17,275 nt of DNA from DASZMJ01 sp035551935 (GTDB lineage Bacteria > Planctomycetota > Planctomycetia > Isosphaerales > Isosphaeraceae). Each line of letters opens with the position of its first letter. Within the stretch, counting starts at the first letter, position 1. Shown here piece by piece: positions 1-7,352 of the stretch. A program made the translations under genes and the position numbers. The notes under the pieces are model-generated. The model saw only the letters and a program-made list of their open reading frames with translations, had not been told where the DNA came from and ran no database searches. The stretch is taken from the NCBI GenBank assembly GCA_035551935.1, contig DASZMJ010000058.1:1-17275 (forward strand), in the 5' to 3' direction.

Positions 1-145
1 CTCGACGCTCCTGCCCGGCGGCACGACCTTGCGCGGGGCGGTCGGCGCGCTCTGGCTGCTCTACGCGTTGCTGATGATCCTGGTCACCTGGTTCTCATTC
101 CTCGGCTTCTGGCTGGTCCCGAACTCGCTCCCGCACCAGGAATGA
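1..145 (+). CDS. C-terminal end of an unidentified membrane protein (partial)
   Basis: The frame is open from base 2 to a TGA at 143-145 and encodes the last 47 residues of a protein that begins before the window. They include a strongly hydrophobic stretch (AVGALWLLYALLMILVTW continuing to FLGFWLV) that looks like one or two membrane helices, followed by a short polar tail ending PNSLPHQE. The family cannot be named from this fragment. The stop lies 21 bp before the hmgA start on the same strand, so the two genes may be co-transcribed. Confidence 0.6.
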   Translation, partial: STLLPGGTTLRGAVGALWLLYALLMILVTWFSFLGFWLVPNSLPHQE

Positions 146-166
146 TCGAACGATCGGAGGGGCCCC

Positions 167-1336
167 ATGCCGCCCTATCTCCGGCTCGGCTCCGTCCCCC
201 GCAAGCGGCACATCGCCCACCGGCGCGAGCCGGGCCCGGGCTATCAGGGGGAGGGGATCTACTACGAAGAAGTGGTCACCCGCGCGGGATTCTCGCGCGC
301 CTACAGCATCGTCTATCACCTCCGGCCGCCGACGCGCGTCCTGAAGGTCGAGCCGGCCGGGACGATCGCCGTCGATCTGGCCGACGAGCCGACCTTGCGG
401 CACCACCACCTCAGGACGCGCACGATCCCGAAGGGCGGCGACCCGGTCTCGGGCCGCGTCCCGTTGCTCGTCAACGCCGACGTCACCCTCGCGCGTTGCC
501 GGCCCGAGCGCCCGCAAGGCGAGCTCTTCCGCAACGTGGATGCCGATGAGATCCTCTTCGTCCACCGCGGCCGGGGGACGTTGCAGACGATGTTCGGCCC
601 GTTGCCGTTCCGGCCGTTCGACTACGTCGTCATCCCGCGCTGCACGACGTATCGGCTCGACGTCGACGAGGAGCTTGACCTCCTCGTCATCGAGTCGGCC
701 GGCGACGTCGCGATCCCGCCGCGCTACCTGAACCCCGACGGCCAGGTCCGCCTCGGTGCCCCGTACGCCGAGCGCGACTTCCACGGCCCGGCCGAGACGT
801 CGACGATCGACCGCGAGGAGGAGACGACCATCCTCATCAAGGACGGCAACCGCCTCACGCGCTACACGATGGCAAGCCATCCGTTCGACGTCGTCGGCTG
901 GGATGGGATGGTGTACCCCTTCATGTTCAACGCCGACGACTTCGAGCCGATCACCGGGACGGTCCACCAGCCGCCGCCGGTGCAGCAGACGTTCGAGGCG
1001 CCGGGGTTCGTCGTCTGCACGTTCGCGCCGCGGCTGCTCGACACGCACCCGGAGGCGATCAAGGTGCCATATGCCCATTCGAACGTGCAATCGGACGAGG
1101 TCCTGTACTACGTCCGCGGCCGGTTCGGCAGCCGCCGCGGGGTCGAGGAGTCGTCGTTGACGCTCCACCCGCGCGGCATCCCGCACGGCCCGCACCCCGG
1201 CACCATCGCCGCCAGCCGCGAGTTGACCCGAACCGACGAGCTCGCCGTCATGGTCGACACCTTCCGCCCGCTCGCCCTCACCCGCTGCGCCCTCGAGTGG
1301 GACGACCCGTCATACCCCCTCAGTTGGCTCGACTGA
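167..1336 (+). CDS. hmgA: Homogentisate 1,2-dioxygenase
   Basis: The 389-residue product matches the bacterial homogentisate dioxygenase family, non-heme Fe(II) cupin enzymes that open the homogentisate ring to maleylacetoacetate in tyrosine and phenylalanine breakdown. The C-terminal cupin carries the expected ligand region: YAHSNVQSDEVLYYVRG around residues 302-318 and GIPHGPHPG at 337-345. By family comparison the Fe ligands should be His304, Glu311 and His340; this assignment is inferred. Length is slightly below the roughly 430-450 residues of the classic enzymes, as in shorter bacterial forms. A GGAGG at 156-160 sits 6 bp before the ATG and fixes the start. The partner enzymes maleylacetoacetate isomerase and fumarylacetoacetase are not in the window. 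The function is soluble and cytoplasmic. Confidence 0.88.
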   Translation: MPPYLRLGSVPRKRHIAHRREPGPGYQGEGIYYEEVVTRAGFSRAYSIVYHLRPPTRVLKVEPAGTIAVDLADEPTLRHHHLRTRTIPKGGDPVSGRVPLLVNADVTLARCRPERPQGELFRNVDADEILFVHRGRGTLQTMFGPLPFRPFDYVVIPRCTTYRLDVDEELDLLVIESAGDVAIPPRYLNPDGQVRLGAPYAERDFHGPAETSTIDREEETTILIKDGNRLTRYTMASHPFDVVGWDGMVYPFMFNADDFEPITGTVHQPPPVQQTFEAPGFVVCTFAPRLLDTHPEAIKVPYAHSNVQSDEVLYYVRGRFGSRRGVEESSLTLHPRGIPHGPHPGTIAASRELTRTDELAVMVDTFRPLALTRCALEWDDPSYPLSWLD

Positions 1337-1346
1337 CGGGGTTCCC

Positions 1347-1412
1347 GTAGGGTCCGCTACCGCGGACCTCTTCCATCGAATTCCCGAAGAGGTCCGCAAT
1401 GGCGGACCCTAC
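1347..1412. repeat. Foldback repeat A (27-bp arms starting GTAGGGTCCGC)
   Basis: The left arm 1347-1373 and right arm 1386-1412 are reverse complements except for a central 4-base block (TACC against AATG). The spacer is 12 bases (1374-1385). Each arm is itself palindromic: GGTCCGC followed a few bases later by GCGGACC. RNA from either strand could fold into one long hairpin or two small ones. It lies between hmgA and the flavin reductase gene. There is no U-tract, so intrinsic terminator activity is uncertain. Its ends (CCCGTAGGG and CCCTAC) match those of the element at 15969-16043, pointing to a dispersed REP- or MITE-like family. Confidence 0.85.
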
Positions 1413-1435
1413 GAAGGCCGACGAGAACCGCCACG

Positions 1436-2044
1436 ATGCTCATCGAATTCAACGGTTCCAATTTTCTCGAAATCTACCAGATGATCATCGGCGTCGTCAC
1501 TCCGCGGCCGATCGCATGGGTGTCGAGCGTGGACGGGGAGGGCCGCGTTAACCTGGCGCCGTTCAGCTTCTTCAACGTCTTCGGCACGAACCCGCCGGTC
1601 GTCATCTTCTCGCCGACCTTGCGGCGGGACGGCTCGAGGAAGGACACGCTTCGCAACGTCGAGGAGACCGGCGAGTTCGTCCTCAACGCGGCCGTCGCCG
1701 ACCTGGCCGAGCAGGTCAACCTGTCGTCGAAGGAGCTCCCTCGCGGCGAGAGCGAGGTCGAGCTGACGGGCCTGACCTTGGCTCCTTCGCTCCGCGTCCG
1801 GCCGCCTCGGGTCGCCGAGTCGCCGGCGCACCTGGAGTGCAAGCTCCGCCAGGTCCTGCCGATCGGCGACGGCCCGACCTCGGCCAACCTCGTCATCGGC
1901 GAGGTGCTCCTCGTCGACGTCGCCGACCGCGTCCTCGGCCCCGATGGCAGGGTCGACCCGACGAAGCTCAAGACCATCGCCCGCCTCGGCGGCGACTGGT
2001 ACTGTCGGACTTCGGACCTCTTCACGCTCGAACGGCCCCGATAG
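1436..2044 (+). CDS. Flavin reductase-like, FMN-binding protein
   Basis: The 202-residue product has the flavin reductase-like (DIM6/NTAB, split-barrel) fold signature: PRPIAWVSS at residues 23-31 followed by NLAPFSFFNV at 39-48, then TLRNVEETGEFVLNAA. This family binds FMN; some members reduce flavin with NAD(P)H for partner monooxygenases, and many have no assigned substrate. The length is typical. The ATG at 1436 has no strong Shine-Dalgarno sequence, and the gene begins 23 bp after foldback repeat A. The next gene starts 16 bp after its stop, so the pair is probably co-transcribed. No monooxygenase partner is in the window, so the electron acceptor is unknown. Confidence 0.85.
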   Translation: MLIEFNGSNFLEIYQMIIGVVTPRPIAWVSSVDGEGRVNLAPFSFFNVFGTNPPVVIFSPTLRRDGSRKDTLRNVEETGEFVLNAAVADLAEQVNLSSKELPRGESEVELTGLTLAPSLRVRPPRVAESPAHLECKLRQVLPIGDGPTSANLVIGEVLLVDVADRVLGPDGRVDPTKLKTIARLGGDWYCRTSDLFTLERPR

Positions 2045-2060
2045 GCCGAGGGACGCCGCC

Positions 2061-4001
2061 ATGTCCGATCGCTTCGCCTGGACCCCGAGCGAAGAACACC
2101 TCGCGCGGAGCAACGTCGCCCGCTTCATGAAAAAGCACGGCATCCCCGATCTCGACGGATTGATCCGACGGTCGATCGACGACATCGAATGGTTCTGGGA
2201 GGCCATCGTCGAGGATCTCGACATCCAGTTCTTCAGCCCCTACCGGCAGGTCCTCGACGACTCGGCCGGCATCGCGTGGCCTCGCTGGTTCGTCGGCGGA
2301 ACGATCAATCTCGCGTACAATTGCGTCGATAAGCATGCCCAAGGCCCGCGGCGCGACGCGCCGGCGGTGATCTGGGAGGGCGAGGACGGCCCGGTCCGCT
2401 CGCTGACGTTCGCCGAGCTGGCGTCGGAGACGAACCGCGCGGCCAACGCGCTCAAGAGGCTCGGTGTCGGGGTCGGCGACCGCGTCGGGCTGCTGCTGCC
2501 GATGCTGCCGGAGACGGTCGCGGCGTTCCTGGCGTGCGCGAAGGTCGGCGCGGTCTCGGTGCCCATCTTCTCGGGCTTCGGCGCGCAGGCCGTCGCCGAC
2601 CGGCTCGACGACTGCCAGGCGAAAGTCCTCATCACGGCCGACGCCTACCCGCGCAAGGGGAAGCCGATCCCCCTGCTCAAGGTCGCCGCCGAGGCGGCCG
2701 CGTCCTGCCCGAGCGTGCGGCACGTGCTCGTCGTCCGCCGGTCCGGCGACATTCTTCTGGAAAGACCCGGGCGTGACCTCTGGTGGGACGAGGCGCTCGC
2801 GGTCGAGTCGGCCGAATGCCCGAGCGTGCCGCTCGACTCGGAGGCGCCGCTGTTCATCGGCTACACCTCGGGCACGACCGGCAAGCCCAAGGGGGTCGTG
2901 CACGTCCACGCGGGCCTGCTCGTCAAGCTCGCTCAGGAGGTCGCGCATCAGGTCGATTGCCGCGCCGGCGACCGACTCCACTGGTCCACCGACCTCGGCT
3001 GGATCATGGGGCCGTGGAAGCTGATCGGCACCCTCGCGCTCGGCGGCACGCTCGTCCTCTACGAAGGCGCGCCCGACTTCCCCGCGCCCGACCGGCTCTG
3101 GCACCTGGTCGAGCGGCACCGGGTCACGATCCTCGGCATCTCGCCGACGCTCGTGCGCTCCTTGATGCGACACGGCGACGATTACGTGACCGGCCACGAC
3201 CTCTCCACCCTGCGCATCCTCGGCTCGACGGGCGAGCCGTGGAACCCGACGCCGTGGACATGGTACTTCGAGCGCGTCGGCGGCGGGCGTTGCCCGCTCA
3301 TCAACTTCTCCGGCGGCACCGAGGTCGGCGCCTGCCTGCTCTCGCCGACGCCGATCACCCCATTGAAGCCCTGCACGCTCGGCGGCCCGGCCCTGGGGAT
3401 GGACGTCGAGGTCTTCGACGCCGACGGCCATCCCGTCCGCGGCCTGGTCGGCGAGCTCGTCTGCCGCAAGCCCTGGCCGAGCATGACGCGCGGGCTCTGG
3501 AACGACGGCACGAATCGTTATGAAAAGACATATTGGTCACGCTGGCCGGGCGTCTGGGTCCACGGCGACTGGGCGTCGATCGACGAGGACGGCCTCTGGT
3601 TCCTGCACGGCCGGAGCGACGACACGATCAAGGTATCGGGCAAGCGGATCGGGCCGGCGGAGATCGAGTCGGCGCTCGTCGGCCACCCGCTCGTGGCCGA
3701 GGCGGCGGCCGTCGGCCTGCCCGACGCGATCAAGGGCGAGGCCGTCCGCGCCTTCGTCGTGCTCCGCCCCGGCGTCGAGGCCCCGCCGGCCCTCCAGTCC
3801 GAGCTGCGCGACCGGGTCGGGGCCGTCCTCGGCCGGTCGTTCGTCCCCGAGTCGGTCGCCGTCGTCGCCGACCTGCCCCGGACCCGCAGCGGCAAGATCC
3901 TCCGCCGCGCCCTCCGCGCCCGCCTGCTCGGCGAGGACCCCGGCGACCTGTCGAGCCTGGAGAACCCGGGGGCCTTGGAGGCGTTGCCGGGCTCAGGTTG
4001 A
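2061..4001 (+). CDS. Acyl-CoA synthetase of the acetyl-CoA synthetase-like (ANL) family
   Basis: The 646-residue product is an AMP-forming acid:CoA ligase that activates a carboxylic acid through an acyl-adenylate. Visible motifs are the P-loop YTSGTTGKPKG (268-278), STGEPWNPTPWTWYFE (389-404), INFSGGTEVG (414-423), GDWASIDEDGLWFLHGRSDD (502-521) and the C-terminal PRTRSGKILRR, whose Lys612 is the site acetylated by Pat-type enzymes in relatives. Acetyl-CoA synthetases carry a WWQTE motif where this protein has SGGTE, so Gly418 replaces the Trp that restricts the pocket to acetate; a larger or oxo-acid substrate is likely. Acetoacetate is one candidate, as the end product of the pathway containing HmgA. 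The frame is open further upstream, but the ATG at 2061 follows the previous stop and gives the family N-terminus. The stop overlaps the convergent gene by 9 bp. Confidence 0.85.
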   Translation: MSDRFAWTPSEEHLARSNVARFMKKHGIPDLDGLIRRSIDDIEWFWEAIVEDLDIQFFSPYRQVLDDSAGIAWPRWFVGGTINLAYNCVDKHAQGPRRDAPAVIWEGEDGPVRSLTFAELASETNRAANALKRLGVGVGDRVGLLLPMLPETVAAFLACAKVGAVSVPIFSGFGAQAVADRLDDCQAKVLITADAYPRKGKPIPLLKVAAEAAASCPSVRHVLVVRRSGDILLERPGRDLWWDEALAVESAECPSVPLDSEAPLFIGYTSGTTGKPKGVVHVHAGLLVKLAQEVAHQVDCRAGDRLHWSTDLGWIMGPWKLIGTLALGGTLVLYEGAPDFPAPDRLWHLVERHRVTILGISPTLVRSLMRHGDDYVTGHDLSTLRILGSTGEPWNPTPWTWYFERVGGGRCPLINFSGGTEVGACLLSPTPITPLKPCTLGGPALGMDVEVFDADGHPVRGLVGELVCRKPWPSMTRGLWNDGTNRYEKTYWSRWPGVWVHGDWASIDEDGLWFLHGRSDDTIKVSGKRIGPAEIESALVGHPLVAEAAAVGLPDAIKGEAVRAFVVLRPGVEAPPALQSELRDRVGAVLGRSFVPESVAVVADLPRTRSGKILRRALRARLLGEDPGDLSSLENPGALEALPGSG

Positions 4002-4964
4002 GCGCGGGCGGGCGGTCCGGCGCTTGACGAGGGTCAGCTCGTTGCCGTTGGCGTTGAACTTGACCTCGTCCATGAACGTGCGGATCAGGAGCAGGCCGCG
4101 GCCGCCGACGCGCTCGAAGTTGGCGGGGTCGGTGGGGTCGGGGAGGGTGCGCGGGTCGAAGCCGGGCCCCTCGTCGCGGATGGTGACGACGGCCTCGTCG
4201 CGGTGGATCGTGGCGCGGACGTGGAGGCGGCGGTCGCGGAAGGGGGCCGTGCCGCGGCGACGGTCGATCGCGGCGCGGTAGGCGGCGTCGCCCTCCTGGC
4301 GGAGCGCCGAGCTGACCTCGAGGTTGCCGTGGTAGATGCCGTTGAGCAAGGCCTCGGTCAGGGCGACGTCGACGCGGATCAGGACGTTCTCGTCGAAGAG
4401 GTCGAAGCGGCCGGCCTCCTCGCGGAAGCGGGCCACGAACGCCGCGGCGAGGGCCGGGTCGTTGTCGAGGGCGAACCGGAGGTCGACCGCCGTGGCGCAG
4501 TCGCGGAGCCGCTGCTGGTGGCGGCCGGCCTGGGCCGAGGCGAGGACCTGGTCGATCGTCGCGGCGAGGCATTCGGACAGCTCGCGCTTGGGGACGTAGC
4601 TGGCCGCCCCCTGCTGCAACGCCTGCAAGGCGACCCGCTCGCTGCCGTGCGCCGTCATGAGGACGACGGGGATCAACGGGTGGAGCGCCCGCATCTGCTG
4701 GACCAGGGCCAGGCCGTCGAGCTCGGGCATCAGCAGGTCCGTCAGGACGATGGCCGGCGACTCGGTCTCGAGGAGGCAGAGCGCCTCGGCGCCCGAGCGG
4801 GCGTAGATCGCCGACAGGCCGGCGCGGCGCTCGACCAGGCTGCCGACCCAGCGGCGATCGACCGCCGAGTCGTCGACGACGAGCACAACGGTCGTGCCCG
4901 GCCGGGCGTCGCCGGTCGTCGGGCCGGTCGTCAGGTGGGGGGCGCGGGTCGCGGAGGCGGTCAC
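3993..4964 (-). CDS. Response regulator fused to an RsbW-like ATPase domain
   Basis: The 323-residue product begins at a GTG (4964-4962) with the Shine-Dalgarno GAGGAG upstream, 11 bp after the preceding gene's stop. Residues about 24-145 form a receiver: acidic pair Asp31-Asp32, phosphoacceptor Asp76 (VLTDLLMP), Thr104 and Lys126. Residues about 180-316 are a GHKL ATPase of the RsbW/SpoIIAB type: N-box Glu204-Asn208 (EALLNGIYHGN), DEGPGFD at 264-270, GGRGLLLI at 287-294 and the closing DEVKFNANGNELTLVK. Relatives of this ATPase phosphorylate STAS-domain antagonists or hold sigma factors. There is no DNA-binding domain. As last gene of the phosphorelay operon it is the likely output, with phosphorylation at Asp76 controlling the ATPase. 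No STAS, PP2C or sigma factor partner is in the window. Its stop overlaps the convergent acyl-CoA synthetase stop. Confidence 0.85.
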   Translation of the reverse strand: MTASATRAPHLTTGPTTGDARPGTTVVLVVDDSAVDRRWVGSLVERRAGLSAIYARSGAEALCLLETESPAIVLTDLLMPELDGLALVQQMRALHPLIPVVLMTAHGSERVALQALQQGAASYVPKRELSECLAATIDQVLASAQAGRHQQRLRDCATAVDLRFALDNDPALAAAFVARFREEAGRFDLFDENVLIRVDVALTEALLNGIYHGNLEVSSALRQEGDAAYRAAIDRRRGTAPFRDRRLHVRATIHRDEAVVTIRDEGPGFDPRTLPDPTDPANFERVGGRGLLLIRTFMDEVKFNANGNELTLVKRRTARPRST

Positions 4965-4975
4965 GGCGATTCTCC

Positions 4976-6958
4976 TCAGGAGGGGACGGGGTTGCGGGCG
5001 AGGCCGGCCAGGGCCGGGACGATGCGGTCGAGGTGCCGCTCGAGCCGCGCCATCGCGGCCGGGGCGAGCGAGAGGTTCGCGTCGCGGCCCATCAGCTCGA
5101 GGGCCCGCGCCTCGTCGCAGGCGGCCTCGACGCCGAAGTGCGTCAGGGCCCCCTTGAGCGTGTGTGACGCGAGTTGCAGGGCCGGCCCATCGCCCCGGTC
5201 GACCGCCGCGGCGATCTCGGCGCGGAGCCGGGGGGCGTCCTCGACGAATAACGCGGCGATCTCGCCGAGCAGGTCGCCGTCGCCGTCGAAGTGGCCGAGC
5301 AGGTCGTCCATCGGGGGCAGCCCCGGGGCCTCGACTTCGGGCGCGGTCGCCGCCGGCCGCGACGGCACGACGGCGGCGATCGCCTCCCAGAGATCGGCCT
5401 CGCGGACGGGCTTGGAGACGTAGCCGTCCATCCCCGCGGCCAGGCAGCGCTCGCGGTCGCCGATCATGGCGCCGGCGGTCATCGCCACGATCGGCGTCCG
5501 TCGGCCGACGGCGGCCTCGCGGGCGCGGATCGCGGCCGTCGCCTCGAAGCCGCCCATCTCGGGCATGTGGACGTCCATCAGGATCAGGTCGAAGTCCCAC
5601 TTCTCCGCGGCCTCGACCGCCTCGCGGCCGTCGCCGGCGACGACGACCGAGTGCCCCCGGCGCTCGAGCAGCCGGACCGCCAGGCGGCGGTTGATCGCGT
5701 TGTCCTCGGCCAGCAGGATCGTCATCGCGGCCGGGGTCGCGTCGGGGATCGGCGCGGCCGACTCGGGCGTGGGAGGAAGCACCGCAGGCGCAGTCGCGGC
5801 CGGGTCGAGCCCGAAGCGGGCGTTGAAGCGGAAGGTGCTGCCGATGCCCGGCGTGCTCTCGACGTCGAGCGCGCCGCCCATCATCGCCACCAGCTTGGCC
5901 GAGATCGCCAGGCCCAGGCCCGTGCCCCCGTAGCGCCGGGTCGTCGAGCCGTCGGCCTGCTCGAACGGCGCGAAGATCGTCGCCTGCTTCTCGGGCGGGA
6001 TGCCGATGCCGGTATCGACCACGGCGAACCGCAGGGCCACGGCGCCGGCCTCGGCGGGGCCGTCGGCGTCGACGGTCAACGTCACGGCCCCGCGCTCGGT
6101 GAACTTGATCGCGTTGCCGACGAGGTTGACGACCACCTGGCGGAGCCGGAAGGGGTCGCCGACGACCGCATCGGGCACCCCGGGGGCGACCCGCCACGAC
6201 AGCTCCAGCCCGCGCTCGCGGGCGCGGAACTCGAACGGCCGAAGGGCGTGGTCGAGCGTCGTGCGGATCGGGAAGGGGATGGGGTCGAGGTCGAGCTTGC
6301 CGGCCTCGATCTTCGAGAAGTCGAGGACGTCGTTGATGACCGTCAGCAGCGCCTCGGCCGAGGTGCGGACCATGTCGAGGTAGTCGCGCTGCTCGTGGTT
6401 CAGGTCGGTGGCCAGGGCCAGCTCGGTCATGCCGATGATGCCGTTCATCGGCGTGCGGATCTCGTGGCTCATCATCGCCAGGAAGTCGCCCTTGGCGCGG
6501 CTGGCGGCCTCGGCGGCCTCCTTGGCCCGGCGGGCCTCGGCCTCGGCGCGCTTGCGCTCGGCGACCTCGGCCTGCAACGCGTCGTGCGACGCCTTGATCC
6601 GCGCCGCCGAGCGGACGCGGGCGGCCACGATCTGGCTGTTGAACGGCTTGGTGACGTAATCCTGCGCGCCGGCGTCGAGGCCGAGGATGACGTCGTCCTC
6701 CTCGTCGCGGGCCGAGACCATGATGACGGGGATCGGCTCGGTCTCGGGGTCGGCCTTGAGGCGGCGGCAGACCTCGATGCCGTCCATTCCCGGCATCATG
6801 ATGTCAAGAAGAATCGCGTCAGGCCGGCCGGTCCGCGCCAGCGCCAGCGCGGCGGGGCCGTCGAGGGCCTCGAGGACGTCGTGGCCCTGGTCGGAGAGCT
6901 CGAAGGCCAGGAGCTTGACGTTGTCGGGCACGTCGTCGACGACGAGGAGCCTAGCCAT
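4976..6958 (-). CDS. Hybrid histidine kinase: REC-HisKA-HATPase-REC-HPt
   Basis: The 660-residue protein is soluble by sequence, with no membrane segment. Domains in order: receiver (1-120, Asp8-Asp9 and Asp52), a short coiled coil rich in Ala/Glu/Arg (125-157), HisKA with phosphoacceptor His165 (MMSHEIRTPMNG), HATPase with N-box Asn278/Asn282, DTGIGI (315-320) and GGTGLGL (344-350), a Pro/Ala linker, a second receiver (411-530, Asp462 in LMDVHMPEMGG) and an HPt domain with His599 (ASHTLKGALTHFG). This is a full multistep phosphorelay in one chain. It has no sensor domain of its own, so its input probably arrives through the N-terminal receiver. The ATG overlaps the end of the upstream receiver gene by 8 bp, implying translational coupling. 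His599 is the only HPt in the operon, so it could charge the downstream RsbW-like response regulator. Confidence 0.92.
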   Translation of the reverse strand: MARLLVVDDVPDNVKLLAFELSDQGHDVLEALDGPAALALARTGRPDAILLDIMMPGMDGIEVCRRLKADPETEPIPVIMVSARDEEDDVILGLDAGAQDYVTKPFNSQIVAARVRSAARIKASHDALQAEVAERKRAEAEARRAKEAAEAASRAKGDFLAMMSHEIRTPMNGIIGMTELALATDLNHEQRDYLDMVRTSAEALLTVINDVLDFSKIEAGKLDLDPIPFPIRTTLDHALRPFEFRARERGLELSWRVAPGVPDAVVGDPFRLRQVVVNLVGNAIKFTERGAVTLTVDADGPAEAGAVALRFAVVDTGIGIPPEKQATIFAPFEQADGSTTRRYGGTGLGLAISAKLVAMMGGALDVESTPGIGSTFRFNARFGLDPAATAPAVLPPTPESAAPIPDATPAAMTILLAEDNAINRRLAVRLLERRGHSVVVAGDGREAVEAAEKWDFDLILMDVHMPEMGGFEATAAIRAREAAVGRRTPIVAMTAGAMIGDRERCLAAGMDGYVSKPVREADLWEAIAAVVPSRPAATAPEVEAPGLPPMDDLLGHFDGDGDLLGEIAALFVEDAPRLRAEIAAAVDRGDGPALQLASHTLKGALTHFGVEAACDEARALELMGRDANLSLAPAAMARLERHLDRIVPALAGLARNPVPS

Positions 6959-7352
6959 CGGCCCCCCCCCGCGCCAGGTGGGCGCGGATGGTGCCCAGCA
7001 GGGCCTCCTCGTCGATCGGCTTGGTCACCAGCGCCGAGACGCCGGCCTCGAGGATCGCCTCGGCCTCCCCCTTGATGGCGTGGGCGGTCACCGCCAGGAT
7101 CGGCAGGCGGGCGAACCTCGGGTCGGCGCGGAGGCGGCGGGTCGCCTCCTTGCCGTCCATGCCCGGCAGCGAGATGTCCATCAGGACGAGGTCGAAGCCG
7201 CGGCGGTCGAGCACCTCGAGCGCCTCCTCGGCCGAGCCGACGCCCTCGAACGCGTAGCCTTCGTCCTCGAGCGTCCAGGCGAATAGCTTCATGTTGTCGG
7301 GGTTGTCCTCGACGACGAGGATCGTGGCCCCCTCGGCGGCGTCAACGCTCAT
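6951..7352 (-). CDS. Single-domain response regulator (DivK/CheY-like)
   Basis: The 133-residue product is a lone receiver domain with no output domain. Visible residues are the acidic patch VVEDNPDN (13-20), phosphoacceptor Asp59 (LVLMDISLPGMDG), Thr89 in the AVTAHA segment and Lys111 in TKP. The start ATG overlaps the TGA of the upstream hybrid kinase gene (ATGA, 7349-7352), and its TAG (6953-6951) overlaps the next ATG by 8 bp. It may carry phosphate between the membrane kinase and the soluble hybrid kinase, or act as a phosphate sink. Just before its stop the coding strand carries nine G in a row (6970-6962); losing one G would join it in frame to the next gene. Confidence 0.9.
   Translation of the reverse strand: MSVDAAEGATILVVEDNPDNMKLFAWTLEDEGYAFEGVGSAEEALEVLDRRGFDLVLMDISLPGMDGKEATRRLRADPRFARLPILAVTAHAIKGEAEAILEAGVSALVTKPIDEEALLGTIRAHLARGGADG
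6962..6970 (-). repeat. G9 homopolymer (coding strand) at the receiver/hybrid kinase junction
   Basis: Nine consecutive G on the coding strand encode part of the receiver's last codons (GCG CGG GGG GGG GCC). The run ends three bases before the ATG of the next gene. The two frames differ by one base: a tract of eight G would read through GCG CGG GGG GGG CCG ATG GCT AGG, fusing the receiver in frame to the hybrid kinase. Confidence 0.8.

Noticed and set aside
1347..1412. Classical Rho-independent terminator of hmgA
   Set aside because: No T-tract follows the stem, the structure is a symmetric foldback, and a related element sits elsewhere; it is better described as a repeat.
1944..2060. Upstream extension of the acyl-CoA synthetase frame
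   Set aside because: It overlaps the flavin reductase gene in another frame and encodes a Ser/Arg-rich stretch unlike the family N-terminus; the ATG at 2061 fits better.
2061..4001. Plain acetyl-CoA synthetase (acsA)
   Set aside because: The overall fold agrees, but the acetate-restricting Trp motif is replaced by SGGTE, so the acetate-specific name is not supported.
4965..6197. Long minus-strand extension upstream of the REC-RsbW-like gene
   Set aside because: It is an alternative frame of the hybrid kinase gene with Arg/Gly-rich content. The GTG at 4964 with GAGGAG upstream is the credible start.
5291..7075. Plus-strand open frame of 594 codons
   Set aside because: It is antisense to the REC-HisKA-HATPase-REC-HPt gene, and its composition is typical of a GC3 shadow.
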